From Ascidia mentula (Eukaryota > Chordata > Ascidiacea > Phlebobranchia > Ascidiidae): a stretch of DNA of 64,000 bases. The notes under the pieces are model-generated. The model ran no database searches. It had not been told where the DNA came from and saw nothing but the letters and a program-made list of their open reading frames with translations. The DNA lies in NCBI GenBank assembly GCA_947561715.1, contig OX387204.1, positions 11,289,001 to 11,353,000 of the forward strand, given 5' to 3'. The first letter of the stretch is position 1, and each line of letters begins with the position of its first letter. Of the stretch, positions 13,177 to 26,019 are shown piece by piece. The position numbers were made by a program, and so were the translations under genes.

Positions 13177-15890
13177 TTATTTCTGTTTTTGTTCACGCAA
13201 TAGCGTTTGTATACGTTTTGCAACCTCCTTATAACTTCCAGGGCCTATTTTAACGGAGTCGTTAAGGTACATGTTAAGACTATCAAACATGTCACATCTT
13301 TCTTTGTTAAAATTATGAAGAATCAGGTCTTTATCTGCATTAAATTGCAAGGTTTTCATGATTCCGGAAGTTTCGAAATCTTTGTGCATTCTTGGCCAAA
13401 TCTCTTCCTTAAGTAAAACCAGAACAGTTGCAAACAAATGTCAAAACACAATTGTTTATTACAAAAAGCAACCGTCTGCCTTACCATTCCATTTCCATTG
13501 GGGTTCCCATATTTTGCAAAGTTTGTCCAATATTGAATCATGCGTGCACTTAACCGTGTTTCGCCGTCGGTAAAATGAATCTCAGGATCATTAATAACAT
13601 CATCCATATTAAATAAATAAGGAAGTTCGGCAGAGTGACACACTAGATCATAACACGCGTCATAATCCTCCCAAAATCCCTGTGAAGTTTTGTATAAACA
13701 CCATGGTTTTTATGACATATTCTCTAAAAAAATGTTTACTCACAGGAAATGACCATGTTTGGTTGAACATGTACCACCAAATATCTTGAACTTCAGTGGA
13801 TGAGTTTTTTTCAAATACACGACGAGATGGACAAGTAAACAGATAATCGGTAACCCAGTCGTCCATTTCGTTGCGATTGTCGCATTCTCGGGAAATGACC
13901 ACTGGACACTGCAGAAAATAAACATAAAAAAACATACATGTAATACAGTGGGTAAATACTGCCGTGCCCTGGCTTAACAATCACACTGACCTTTTTTAAA
14001 CTAAATTATAATTTAATTTTTATTTGATCATAATAGCCATAAAGTTTTCGGTCTTACGGACGGAGGGTATAATAATTCAACTTCTCCCGCCGAATTTCCG
14101 AAAATTATCTCCAGAAGCAAGCTGTACAAAGTGGCAGAAGTTGATTTTTCGGAAAATATTTGCAATAGGAAAAACATTCCTTCGTCCTTCGTTGTTCCAA
14201 ATATAATCGGCTTGTCTTGATTTTTCTTCTGCAGCATAAATATGTCGTCGTTCACTCAACTATATTATATTATCACGTCCAATTAACCTACTGAAACTAA
14301 ATGTCTTATTTCTATGCTAGTGCTTGCCAGCAGTGAGATGCTCGTTAAGTTAGATATTTATACCGTCAATGTAACTTATGTAAACATGAATGTACCTTTA
14401 AAAATGTAAAATACGGATGTTCAAATAATAGCTTCATGTCTAACATCGGGGCCCAGGGTTCAAACAGTTGCGTTATTGAGTCGGGATTATATTGATAACG
14501 TAGTGAAAAGTCGTTGAGCGTTGCTATAACTTCGTCGGTCGTCAAGGCACGAAGGCAATCCACGTCATTTTCTCTAACAATTTGAAATTTGTTAAATTAG
14601 GCGAATCCACGATCACACTGAATCACCTGCATCCAGCACTTTTTGCAAATTGCGCGCACATCGTTTGAGCTTCCTCCCTCGTTTTATAATTAATGCCAAA
14701 CGGATTGCTTTCCATAATGGCACGTTGGAACAAAGGTGCACTTACATCGTTCACGAGATGTACGGCAACGCTCTGTGCGCCCGCACTTTGACCAAATATC
14801 GTAACCTACAATTGTTTTGACTGTCTTGGTCTTGAATAATACAAATCTCATTTCCACTAAACGTTACCTGATTTGGATTTCCTCCAAATTTTCTTATGTG
14901 GGATTTTACCCATTTTAGCGCCTCAATCTGGTCCCAAATACCAAAATTTCCCAATGCATCTCCGTTTTTTTGATAGAAAAATCCGAATGGTCCTAGTCTA
15001 AATAAAAATGCAATTGATTTACTTGTATATAAAAAAAAACAAATATTTTACCTGTAATTTGGAACTACCACTATGACATCGCCCATTTCACCCATATATC
15101 TAGCGTCATATAGAGGGACATTGTTTCCCCCAGCAATAAACGCTCCACCGTGAAAAAACACCATCACAGCCAGCATATTGGTACTTGACAAGTTTGTTTG
15201 AAACGAGTAATAATGTCCATCTTTTGTTTCAATTTTTTTCGCAAGCCTACTAGGTGCATACAAAGACAAATGCAAGCAGTCCTCTGACATCTGTGGCACA
15301 ACACAGTATGCTTTTTTAATATATTATACGACATATAAAGAAAGCCTAAACATGACTATTCTTTGCCAACCTCCTCCGGGCATACATATTGCGGTGAAGG
15401 TAGAGTGCAGTTCTGTGGACAACTTGCTCTGTGGTATGAAGCATCATAATAAGCCCCATCATACCTCAGACCACTGACGGACCTGGGTTTTTGCCACCGT
15501 AGTTTCCCAGTTGGGGGTTCACCAAACGGAACACCGCGGAACATAATTGTTCCATCTGTTGCGGATATTTTCCCCCTGATTGACCCCAATTGTTCAACTA
15601 TAATTCACAATAATGTAGCTTGCATCAATAAAATACTTGATCACGAAATTCTTAAGTAAACACTTCTTCACAAAAAATATTTTAGTCTTCGACCTACGTT
15701 TGCACACAAGATATTATAATTACTTACTTTCAGCGTAAATGTAATCTCCGTTTGGTGTCACGAATTCTGATTCCGCACTAGAATCCGATTTATTACCATC
15801 CGTCATTAGCACTGCAAGAATAGTGGCAACCACTCCAGCAGACAATAAAAAAGTTAACGCATAGACAATGACAGCTTTTAGTTTGACCAT
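13177..15890 (-). CDS. Membrane-anchored type-B carboxylesterase / cholinesterase-like protein
   Basis: An alpha/beta hydrolase of the cholinesterase-carboxylesterase family. Exon 1 (15728-15890) encodes MVKLKAVIVYALTF followed by a hydrophobic segment (about residues 6-30), so the protein is probably a type II membrane protein with the catalytic domain outside. Later exons carry family motifs in order: GEPPTGKLRWQKP, a Cys-containing segment, SEDCLHLSLYAPS (near 15290), VMVFFHGGAF (oxyanion hole), LGNFGIWDQIEALKWVK, then VTIFGQSAGAQSV with the GxSxG nucleophile (near 14800), TKDEGMFF with the acidic triad residue, and CYDLVCHSAELPYLF with the triad His. The triad is therefore complete and the enzyme is probably active. 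Substrate is unknown; the motifs do not prove acetylcholinesterase. The last exon ends KRIQTLLREQKQK, without an obvious tetramerisation or GPI tail. About nine exons; some boundaries are uncertain. Confidence 0.9.
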
Positions 15891-17890
15891 TTTGAATGCT
15901 TTGCTACTGTTCCAATTTTTGTTCTGATTTACCTCACCAAGCTTTGCAAGGATGGCAAAATCAAAAAAAATATTGTTAATCTTCAACCGATTCAAAGGTG
16001 CAGTGACGAGATATTTCAAATTAAAACATTAACGTAGTGTTGACTTAAGTATGTTTGCAAGTTTTTATCGACAGCATTTAATTAGGCTTACCTCATGCTG
16101 ACATTTATTTCTGACTCGAAGTCATTCGTATGGTCATGACACTTTGATTAGTGTATAACCCCACTTGTCCAAACCCGTGACATTTTCGTTAAAAAATGTA
16201 TTGTAGGCTACATGACGGGTGTGAAGTGAACAAAGCTCATTACAACTGATCAAAGCCTAACGGCGAAACAGCTTTTTTGTATTAACGTTTATTCACAGTA
16301 CGTTTTAGCACATCGACAAAATCCATGTTATATGCTCCTTTAAGGAGCCTGTCAGCTCCCAAACAGTAGTGTATGGTATAGCAATGATCGAAAATATGCT
16401 TTGGCAAAACGTGATGTCTTTCTTCTCTTTTTGCTTAATACAACAAGCAGTAGCTTGTGTAGATAAAACGATTTGCTAAATTGCGATCTGTTCGGCTTCG
16501 GTACAATAAAGAGACCTTCTTGGCATTGTTTAACTGTAATTTTTAGAAAACAGGTACGTACAATTGCACTACACCCGCATTATTGTATTATGTGTAGGTC
16601 GGCGCACTTTTATGATAATTAATGTATGTGCGATTTGTGCCGGTTCCTCAAAAGTTAGTTAGCGTTTGAAAGATCATATTTGTTTATGTCGCTGACATTA
16701 ATTTGTTTGTGCGGACACCGTGCTCAAGAGTCTGTGTTCGACCATTAAAGAAAATTACATCCAACTGTTTTCCAATACCGGAGGCAGACTGGGGTTGCGT
16801 TTCTAAGCGGGCATTCCGCCTTCTGTGACGTTCGGCGCTTAACCTTTATAGGATGTTACACTAGGCAAAAACTTGCCTCGTGTTTCGTAAGCAGTGATAG
16901 GGCCTGAAGCCTGTGAACCTTATGACCAGAATATTAGAGCTGTGATCGCCAAATATAAAGGACCTGTGCAGTGGGGCGATCCTTCCTTGTTATGCGAAAG
17001 CATGGCATTACTTCAGTGATAGTTCATATAGTGTCTGCAGCTGTACGTTTCGTTTCTGATAACTGTGATGCAAGGGTCCCGATCTAACGCATGGGCCTCT
17101 GACCAGTATTGGTCAATGAGTTATTTGCAACCGGTCCAGGTTGGTACGCTTATTCCAAACCAGTAGTCATTGTTACTTATGATATTGTTAAGAAAAAAAA
17201 ATCTTGAATATATGACATGCTTTCGGTAGTTTCTCTGCCTCGACGTTCAAGGTCAATTCTTCAAAAACATGCCAACGTAAAATCCGAAGTGTAGAAAACG
17301 ATGCTGAAATGCAATAATGCCACCAAATACCAAGAAACAGTCAGCAATCAATTTTACTCGTTTTGTTTGATTGGTTTGTCACTACATTTTTTCAACGAAT
17401 TTGTTTTTACATTATTTCCTTTTTCTGTTCTGTTTCTTGTAAAAAAGCTGTTTTTGACTCTGGGAAGTGGATGTCGTTGGAACTTGTCATTGGCAACTGA
17501 ATGTTTTTTGGCCGTTACTCCCATGTCACTGGACTCCATTGTATTTTCTACCTGAAATGTCACAAATTGTATTGCAAATGAGTGAGTCTTTTATGGACTT
17601 TTTATTATATTTTACCGAATGGCCTATCCATGTCTCAGAAAGTCTATGTAACATCGATGGGTGTTGGCTGTTGCAGTCGAAATACATCAAAGTTACGAGA
17701 ACTATAAATTCTACGGAACCTAGAAATGATTATGATCAATAGCTTGTTTATTGTAATTAACAAGTTCATTGCCGACCTAAGGCGAATAAAAGAATTGCAA
17801 GTCCGAAGTAGTTAAACTTGGTCAGCATGGGATGAGTTGCGTACATGACATGACCTGCAACTTGCATATTTGTCAAGTAAGTAGTGCATT
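15891..17890. other. Intergenic region 5' of the esterase
   Basis: Contains no confident gene. A minus frame at 17354-17563 follows a plausible acceptor (tttcag near 17561) and could be a terminal exon of the VWA-CUB gene, but its phase does not match the last supported exon. Near 16336 is a short palindrome, CTCCTTTAAGGAG. The rest is unstructured by eye and should include the esterase promoter. Confidence 0.35.
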
Positions 17891-17964
17891 TTTTTTAATT
17901 GGAATTTAAATATGAACTCGCCGAAATATTCCTTTTAAAAAAAGAACATACTTGCTCTTCAGTC

Positions 17965-20900
17965 TTACCTGTTGAAGTGGTAGTGGTAGGAAAAAAGGGA
18001 GTATTTGTAGTGGTTATGGTGGTGGGGGTGGAGGTGGTTAGTTTTGAAATAGTTCGTGTTGGCACGTGGGGTGTGGGCGGTAGGGGAGGAAACGAGGTGG
18101 GCGGCAATGTTTTGTTTCTGACAATTTTTAGGTGTTTCTGAATCGAATATTGTTTTTTTTCTGACATTAGTCATTTAAACAGAAAACTAAAAACAATGTA
18201 ATACAGCACATGTGCACAAAAAACAGATGTATACCTTCAACGTTTCAATCACTTCGGGTACGGGTGTCTTGATTGTAAAGGCCAAACCACAAAAGCTTGT
18301 GATGTCTTTTCGGCCTTGAACATTTACTTTTCCCGTACCAACGAAAACAGGAACAATGTTATTCTCACAGAGTCTTTTGGCTGCAGGTTTGGGGTCGTCA
18401 ACCGAATTTCCATCGCTTATGAGAAAAAGAATTTTTCGAGGAATTTTAGAAGATTTTTCATTTTCCTTTGCCTGCTGATTCCATACTCCCTCTGGTTGAC
18501 TTTCTCCGCTCACCAAACTTAAAAGTAATGTTTTGTGTCAGACGTCATACACAGGGTAATATGTGCCAAACTACAAAGTGTAATTCATACTCGAATTGTT
18601 TTAATCGACTAAAGTCAAGTGCGTATCCAATATTGGTGGACTTCATGCTATTGGTTAAGTTTGTGGCAAAGGTATAAAATCCTTGTCGCGTTTTAAGTTG
18701 GTCACTTATGCTGCTGACAACAAACACATCTGCGGCAAACTTTAAAAGCCCCAATCTGCTTGGGATTTTTGCTTCGACACCCAAAGATCTGTAACAAAAC
18801 AAAAAAGCTAAAAACAAATAGTGTGATAGTTGTTAATTGGTTACAAAAAAAATTTCACAAATAAAAAGAAACACCTCTGACTAAAGGATTTCGTTTCTTG
18901 GGGAAAATAAAAATATTTCGTCGTCAGTTTAATCCATTTAGATGCTTCACTCAAATCGTCAGACAGAAGACTTGCTGAAACATCGATGAGGTAAACAACA
19001 TCTGCATCTAAACATTTTTCAACTTAAGTTTGCAATGCAAGTTCAGGTACAGGCTAATCTATGTATTATACAAACGTTTCAAACACAACTGTGTTCTTCA
19101 GTGCTATGTTGACAATCAACTGAGTAAGTTCAGAAAGTCAGAACGAAATACAACGCACATTATCACCAGTCACGTGACATCTCGAAAGATAACAAGATAT
19201 AAAGTCTTGTGTAACAGTATTAGTTCTAACGTTAGTGCTTTAATATGAAACAATTAACTTTTAATTGCGGGCAACTGGAGCAAATAAATACAGATGATTT
19301 CGAACAAGAAATTGAAAGTATTACAAGTTAAAATTACCTAATTCCGGTTAATTAGTCTTGCTGTTTTTGCAAAAATGTTGACAGTGGCGTTTATGTCCGC
19401 CTAAATGAAATGTGTTTTTTACAGTACAATGGAATTTTCATGCGTTTTTTTGAAGCGACAATGTAATTTTATGTCAAAATTCTGTAATTTTAACCCAAAA
19501 AGATGCGGGTCTGCATTCGTAATCCAGTGGTTCACCAACTTTCATAAAGCGGTGACGCACCATGACAACATGATATGATAACGCACACAAAAAATATTGA
19601 CCTTGTTCAGACACGAGTTCGTTTACGTCAGTCACCAATCTTAAGAAGTGTTTTTGTGCTGATCCCTGTTATAAATACAAATTCGCCTAACATTGCAAAG
19701 CTTATATCTGAAAAGTGAATGCATGTGGAGGTAAGCTTGCTTGACGCCCCTACATGTAAAAGGATGCACCAGTTTGCCGCAACGCCCAATTGGAAGTGTC
19801 CTCCATATTAGTCTAAACATGCCCGATGGCCATATTGTGTAAGTATTGCTTACAGCACAGAAATGTTTCATCCTTCTGCGATAATTACGGTGGTATAGAG
19901 ATCCCCCACATAAATATGCTGGTCGCCTGGCATGTTGTGCACTTGCGCGCCAGTTTATCTTCACTACAATATGCCCCTCTAACTATAGAGCTCCCAAAGC
20001 ACAGTCGGTAGTGCGCCAGGCCTGGTCAGCCCAGGGTTGTTAATTCAAACCTCAACAGCTGCCTGATTTTATAGATCTCGTCACTACTTGTTGGACTTTG
20101 GATGCGAACTTAAATACATTTCCATAGTAAATGTGTAAAATGCGTACTTCATTTAAAAATGAATGACGATAAAATGTAAATATTTATAAAACTTAAATGA
20201 AAGTTATATATACGTCGTTCAACCAGCACAAAAATGAATAAAGGCTTTGGCAAACAAAAATTCAACTAAATACCGTCTATTTTGTCAAACATTATATGAG
20301 GAGTCCAATGGGCTAAAAAACCGCGACCATTGTTACCACCGTCCGATTGAAAAACAACCAACATTTCTTCCTCGGTGCTGTTAATGCGGGGCAAAGAGTT
20401 TGATGATCTCAATCCGCCACTGCGAATTATTAAAAATATGTTGATTGACGATATTTTGTGGTGGTTGAAATGAAAATTCTAATTTTCAAAACCTGAAAGT
20501 CCCAAGCAACTGTTGCATATCAGCCATATTTCCATCGTAAACACGTACTTTGTCAAATACTTCCTCTGTTTCAAATTCATCAAAACTTCGCCAAAACGTG
20601 GTTATGTTTGTAATTTGGAGATTTAGTGTAAATGTGTGTCTTACCTAAGTACCAGACTGTATCCTGATCTTGCCTTAATCATCCACTGGCATTTTATGCT
20701 GTCTGGGTAAGTGCTACCAGCGTAATAATTGGGGCTCCAAATTGATTTTTCTATGAGATGTTTCGTGTTTTCGCATGTGGTTTTAACTTCAGCTTCTAAA
20801 AGTTCGAAATATACAAAAGAAGGTTAACTACTATGGCCAAAAGCTTATATTTTCCCACAAACACACGGGAAACCTCCGAACCACGACATCGGTTGCAACA

Positions 20901-23123
20901 AAAGTCGTTCGATTGCATTTGTTATCGGTGCTGATCCTAAATCACTGAATGAACGAATTGAAAATCCATACTCGGATCGACTTGCAATTATCTAAATATT
21001 TTTTCCATTTTATTGACACGATTATGCGGACTACACGCAGTAAAACAACCAATAAAAAGCGTCAATGCTTTATTGTTATTTAGACTTTTTGACCTCGCCT
21101 ATATATGCCGAGATTTTCTTAAAATTAAAGCTACAAAATACCCATTCTATTGAAGTTTCCCAACCGAACTAATTCAAAAAACGAACTAATTGGGCCCCAA
21201 CTGAATTTTTTGTACAAAAGAATTTTTTTTACCTGCGCGTATAATAATACAAGATCATCATATACTGTATTGGAATCAACACGTCGGCCTTGGGCACTGA
21301 CAATTCCGGCTGCTCGATTTTTAGGGGTATTTAGTAAACGTTTTTTATAATCCAACTCATTGGCTGCGTCTTTTCCTCTGTTAGAGCTAAAACAAAAAAT
21401 ATAGGTAAAAATTAACAAATGATGGTTACGTCAAATGCACTTTACTAAACAAAGTTCCTCAGTTTTATTTGGTGTTCTTGAGTCCTTGTGGATTTTTCTA
21501 ACTGGCGTTTTTCTCGGTGAGGTGGTAGAAAAGGTGAAGTGCCCCTTGCTAATTTTGGCTGCCTGCCAAGACAGTTTAAAGAATATTTGTGTAAACTTTC
21601 CGTGTTTATCTTTGAATTTTTTAGAGGGGTTAATTTATATATGTAGGCTATATATATACATAAAAAGTAAATTTTCGTCAAAATTACGTTAAATAATGTA
21701 TATACGTAAACGTCTTGCCTCTGGGGTAAAGGATCTACTATGACAGCCATAATCCAACCGCCAGCTGATTTACAAGCCTCGATTTCATCCATTGCGTCAT
21801 GGAATAATCTGAAACTCGTGTATGGTGATTTGAAATTCGCAACAAACACAATTAAAGTGGGTTTAAGTTGTGCCATTCCAGCAGAGAGGTATTTATCTAC
21901 AAGGAAAGGTTTAACGCATGTTAGGTGTTTAAATTGAAGTTAGAAGTTAAAAAAATATCTTTGCCTCGAATATTCCTGAATGCATTTCGGACATCAATTG
22001 ATTCAGGTGAAGTGTCACTGTGATCTCCGCGATCAAACTCGCGTAGAATGAAGTTATTATCCAAAGATACATTTTTGTCAACCATATGTTGCAAATGTGG
22101 TCCACCAAACGTGCAGCACGTTCGAAAATCAATAACATGGCGAGTAAGGGCTGTAAATATGCTCAAGCCAATTCGACTTGAATCGTCAGTTGCCGCAATA
22201 ATTTCCAATGTATGGATACTCATGCCAATAATTTTTTTTACCGACTGAAAATCGTCTTCCTGAAATTTAATTTAATATGTTTGTTTGTTAGGCAATTTAT
22301 ACAACATCAACATTGTCTTACGCTCATGCCAGCCCGCTGCACCAAAAACACGACATCTGGGTTACTGCTGTAATCCCTGGGTTGATGTACTCCATCTTTG
22401 CCTGAACAAATTTTTGGTTGTTCATAAACAAACCCATTGATTACAGATACATTTTACCATGTGACGTATGGACTAGGGCAGATGTCGGCAAACTTTTGCA
22501 TGTAACGGGGCATCTTGTGCCCTTTTTGCACTAAACTGAAACATACTCGCTAATCTGGAATAGGTTTATTATTTGACCCTCCATTACACACGAAACAAAA
22601 TGAGCGTCAGGAAATAAACGCGTAATGGTCAAGCTCACCGAAAGTGTTAAATGTGATTATTTATTGACATTACTGTTTTATTTGGAAATATGCTTTACCC
22701 ACATGCCGCGGGTCTGGACTGGGATATGATTTTGTATGACATCTTTGTAACAAAACGGCATTACAAATATTCGTTCGATATCACTGTAACCAGGTCCTAG
22801 GCACATTTGACTGATATGCGGTTTTTTGAAGACCAAAAAAGGTGAAATCGAGTTGAGATAGTATCTACATTCTCTTTACTATTCGGACCACACATTTCCT
22901 AGGACTGGGCCTAACTGTAACAATTAAAAGTATATATACCCAACGAAAATTATAACCGGGTATTATGCAGTATGTGGGGATTGTATCCAGGTCTGCTACA
23001 CCAGGCGATGTTTTATCTGTATATTATCTGGAAATATTTCATACTTTGCCTTTACTTACCTTTGATAGCAATGGTATTTAATAAAATAATGCAAACCGCA
23101 AGAAAGGAACAGTTTTGGTTCAT
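17965..23123 (-). CDS. Secreted VWA-CUB-VWA protein with Thr/Pro-rich tail
   Basis: Exon 1 (23060-23123) encodes MNQNCSFLAVCIILLNTIAIK, a signal peptide; it ends in phase 1 at GTAAGT and joins in frame to KDGVHQPRDY (near 22400). VWA1 follows: NPDVVFLVQRAG has lost the MIDAS DxSxS serines, then IGLSIFTALTRHVIDF, MAQLKPTLIVFVAN and IIASRSEYGFSIRSF. A CUB domain (about 20270-20800) has the first Cys in KTTCENTKH, WSPNYYAGSTYPDSIKCQW, and FDKVRVYDG. VWA2 (about 18230-19010) has an intact MIDAS start, DVVYLIDVSASL, with RLGLLKFAADVFVV and ILFLISDGNS. The next exon (18130 down to 17965) is Thr/Pro-rich and mucin-like (TSTPTTITTTN). The true last exon was not resolved. It resembles extracellular-matrix or adhesion proteins; binding partner unknown. 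Two introns appear to use GC donors. Confidence 0.85.
19985..20060 (+). repeat. tRNA-like / tRNA-derived SINE fragment
   Basis: The stretch around CAGTCGGTAGTGCGCCAGGC resembles a tRNA A box with D-arm (usual form TAGCTCAGTCGGTAGAGCG). About 35 bases on, a TTAATTCAAACC motif resembles a degenerate B box/T-arm. The acceptor stem does not pair convincingly, so this looks like a tRNA pseudogene or SINE head, not an active tRNA. It lies in the intron between the CUB and VWA2 exons. Confidence 0.45.
21897..21964 (-). other. GC-AG intron in the VWA1 domain
   Basis: The upstream exon ends ATTCGAG and the intron starts GCAAAG; no GT allows the join. The acceptor is ccttgtag. Joining them gives NIRDKYLSAGMAQLKPT in frame, which is the expected VWA sequence. 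Intron length is 68 bp. Confidence 0.75.
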
Positions 23124-23314
23124 GATAGTAGGGCAGAAAGTACGACACTTCAAATGTACGTTAATGTTAGTTTGTGGTGTTTAACTGACTGTTCCTGGCT
23201 TTGTTGCAAAACAATACTTGTTTTTTACACAACAAAGCAGTGATAAAAAATATAACTTGTCATCAATCAAATTGTATTGTTGCATTATTAAAAAGCAAAC
23301 AAGCACAATTCATT

Positions 23315-26019
23315 CTACGGTCCATATGTCATGACACGTATCATATTGCGATCATATGCTGGCAGGAAAACGTCAGCTGTTCCATCTCCGTTCACATCAC
23401 CTATTGCCATCGCACCAACTGTACCTTTCGATTGTTCGTAAATCTGAAAATGAGATGCTATTAAAAAGGTATTGGTGTCACTACCGAAATTATAGTTACA
23501 GTCGTTGAGGTGTACGACCAGATGTTGGGATCTTCACTATCAGAGGTCAGCACAAAGAAGTTTCCTGCGTCATCACCGGAGACCATAATATAAGGTTTTC
23601 TGCAAATTCACAGATATCAAACAAAACAGTCAGTTATTCAATTACATCTTAAACAGCAAACTTACAACCCAGCTTCGTTCATTCCTTCAATCGGCCAGAA
23701 TGCTGTCGCTGTTCCCGGAGATCCCTTCCCAGGAAGGGTAAAAGCTTGATAACCATCTTGTAAAATATGTCTGGACAAAAGTTAAAGTTTAAATGTCAAC
23801 GAATTAAAAAATTCTCACAAAAAGTACCCACGTGCATTCTGGGGAATATAACGGTGAATATCAAGGTTACGCAATCAGGTTAATATAAACCCGTTGATCT
23901 AACAAAGCTCTTAGTGGGGATCAGAAAAGTAAACATATAAGATACTCAAATGTATAGCCTACAACAGGGATAGCCAACTTGTCAGCGAAACGAAACTTTC
24001 CAATAACGCACGATCGATTAATAGGCGGCGCGAATGTTTTAAAGGGGAGGGTCGAATTGTTTATTCCTCTGTATTTTCGAAGATGAATGATTGTTACTTA
24101 AGGGTGCACACTTTGCTTGAATTATCAATAAATTCTATAACTCGAAGTTTTAGAGGTACGTGTGCTTACTGTTTGCAACGTATTTATGGCATCTACAACA
24201 ACAAAAATATATGTTTTACAGTGGGGAAACCGCATGTAAGTGCAAAAAGGCACAGGAAGTTGTTTCTTTACATTACGGAACAATGCCACGTGTTTAGTAA
24301 CAATGCAGCGTAATTTGAGCATAAAATGTTAATCAGCTGCAGCTGCACATAGTATGCAAAAAAACACCAAAAAATGCGTTTGGTTTTCACAACGAATTTT
24401 GTCAAAAAAATTGATGATTATGTTTTTCAACACAAAATCCGGTGCGATCACAGTTAACCTACCTATTACACGAACGACGTGTTAGCCCACTCCCGGCCTA
24501 CACCATTCAATTAATGAGCATTACCGTGTCCACTGGGCGTTTTGCCAGTCGTTTGGTATTTCGTACGCTATAAGTGCTCCAGGGTCGCCGAGCTGACTCC
24601 AAGTTGTACACAAAATGTCCAGAACTCCGTCCATATTTACATCAACAACCTATACCAAAATGTTCATAACTTTGCAGGAATTGTGTGTGTGTCATTCATA
24701 CCTCCAAATCAAAATACCAGCCGTATTTATCGACAGACATATGTTGTATCGACGAGGAATCTAACCAGTTATTAGTGGTACTCCACGTCAAGCCAAGTTC
24801 TTTACTACGAATAACAATAAATCGTACTTTTAGCTTTTACATTTAAATCGAAAAAAAGGTGTATTCTTCTACACCTCCAAAATCCAGCACTTATAACAAC
24901 TGGAGTTGTTGAACCATCAGGTAAATTCATGTTGTGAATGCGAAATGATATATCTTCTGATCCTTCATGCACAACATGAAGCATCCAAGACGCGGTAAGT
25001 TCCCTTACACCTGGATTTTCGAACCAAACCAGTTGAGATTCAGTTGCTTGGTCTGGAAATTTTAACATACGAAGAATAAAAGATTTGTTTTTTTTTGTAC
25101 CTATCGGAAACCGCTACACACCACCACTTCCATATGCTCGTGCTGTAACAATGTCAAGATGTCCATCCTTGTTCATATCTTGCCACACCGCACGATGATA
25201 AAACCACAACTTCTCTTCTTGGGGTGGAATTAACACTGGGCCTATATGCGGATTATCAACAGGTTAAACGAGAAAAAAAAAACAGTTTAAAAAGCTTTAT
25301 TAAGGAATGACAGTTTTGTTCCATCTGCACTTAAGCTACAAGTCAGCCAATGTTACGATTCAGTATTGTATTTAGTGCATGCTTACCTAAAGAGTTGGTC
25401 ATATCAAGCAAAGCAATAGTGCCATTATCTTTTCCGGCAAGGAAAAAACCACTTGCCACTGTCCATACTCTGCTGTCAAAAACTCCATCTAACAAATAAT
25501 GTGATTAAAGAGTGTCACACGCATTAAAAGCATCGTTAGAACACGCATACCAGGAACTTGGCTAACTTCATTCGGCCATTCCAACGTATCGGTAAGGACA
25601 GATGCGTCAAATGATGATTGCAACATGAAGTTGTTAATATCGCTGACTTTTAACACAGTGTCCTTTTTGAAACTATACAATAACGACAAACAGTGTAAAA
25701 AAGAACATTTCCGAAAAAGTTTTTAGGTTTTACACGTACGTTTTGTGTTGCTCACATCTCATGTTTACGCATTAATTGAGGATGTTTGTGGATATAATAG
25801 CCAAGTTAAGTTTGTCACTTACATGTTTCCAGTAAACGAAGAAAAAGCAAGATCAAAGGCATTCCCTGCAACTTGGTCCGTGTTTTTTAAAATGCTACAG
25901 AATGCTGGGTCTGCATCCACAGCGATGTCGTAAAGTAACTTCGGAGTTGGAGGAACTTCAGCACCGTGAATTTTCACGAAGACCAAACCGCATAAGATAA
26001 ACCAAAGTTTAAAAAGCAT
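23315..26019 (-). CDS. Secreted FG-GAP/VCBS-repeat protein, copy 1
   Basis: Starts MLFKLWFILCGLVFVKIHGAE, a signal peptide (exon 1: 25823-26019). Successive exons contain beta-propeller type repeats with Ca-binding DxNxDGxxD loops: DMNKDGHLDIVTARA (near 25180), DVNMDGVLDIL (near 24620) and DVNGDGTADVFLPAYD (near 23390). It ends RNMIRVMTYGP before the stop at 23315. The architecture (signal peptide, about seven blades, no transmembrane segment) suggests a secreted single-propeller protein; such repeats occur in integrin alpha chains and in bacterial and fungal VCBS proteins. Function is unknown. Its neighbour at 27698-29984 is a tandem paralogue with the same exon order, which supports both models. 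Confidence 0.85.

Noticed and set aside
17354..17563. Possible last exon of the VWA-CUB gene
   Set aside because: Its phase does not match the last supported exon (phase 1 needed, frame is phase 0).
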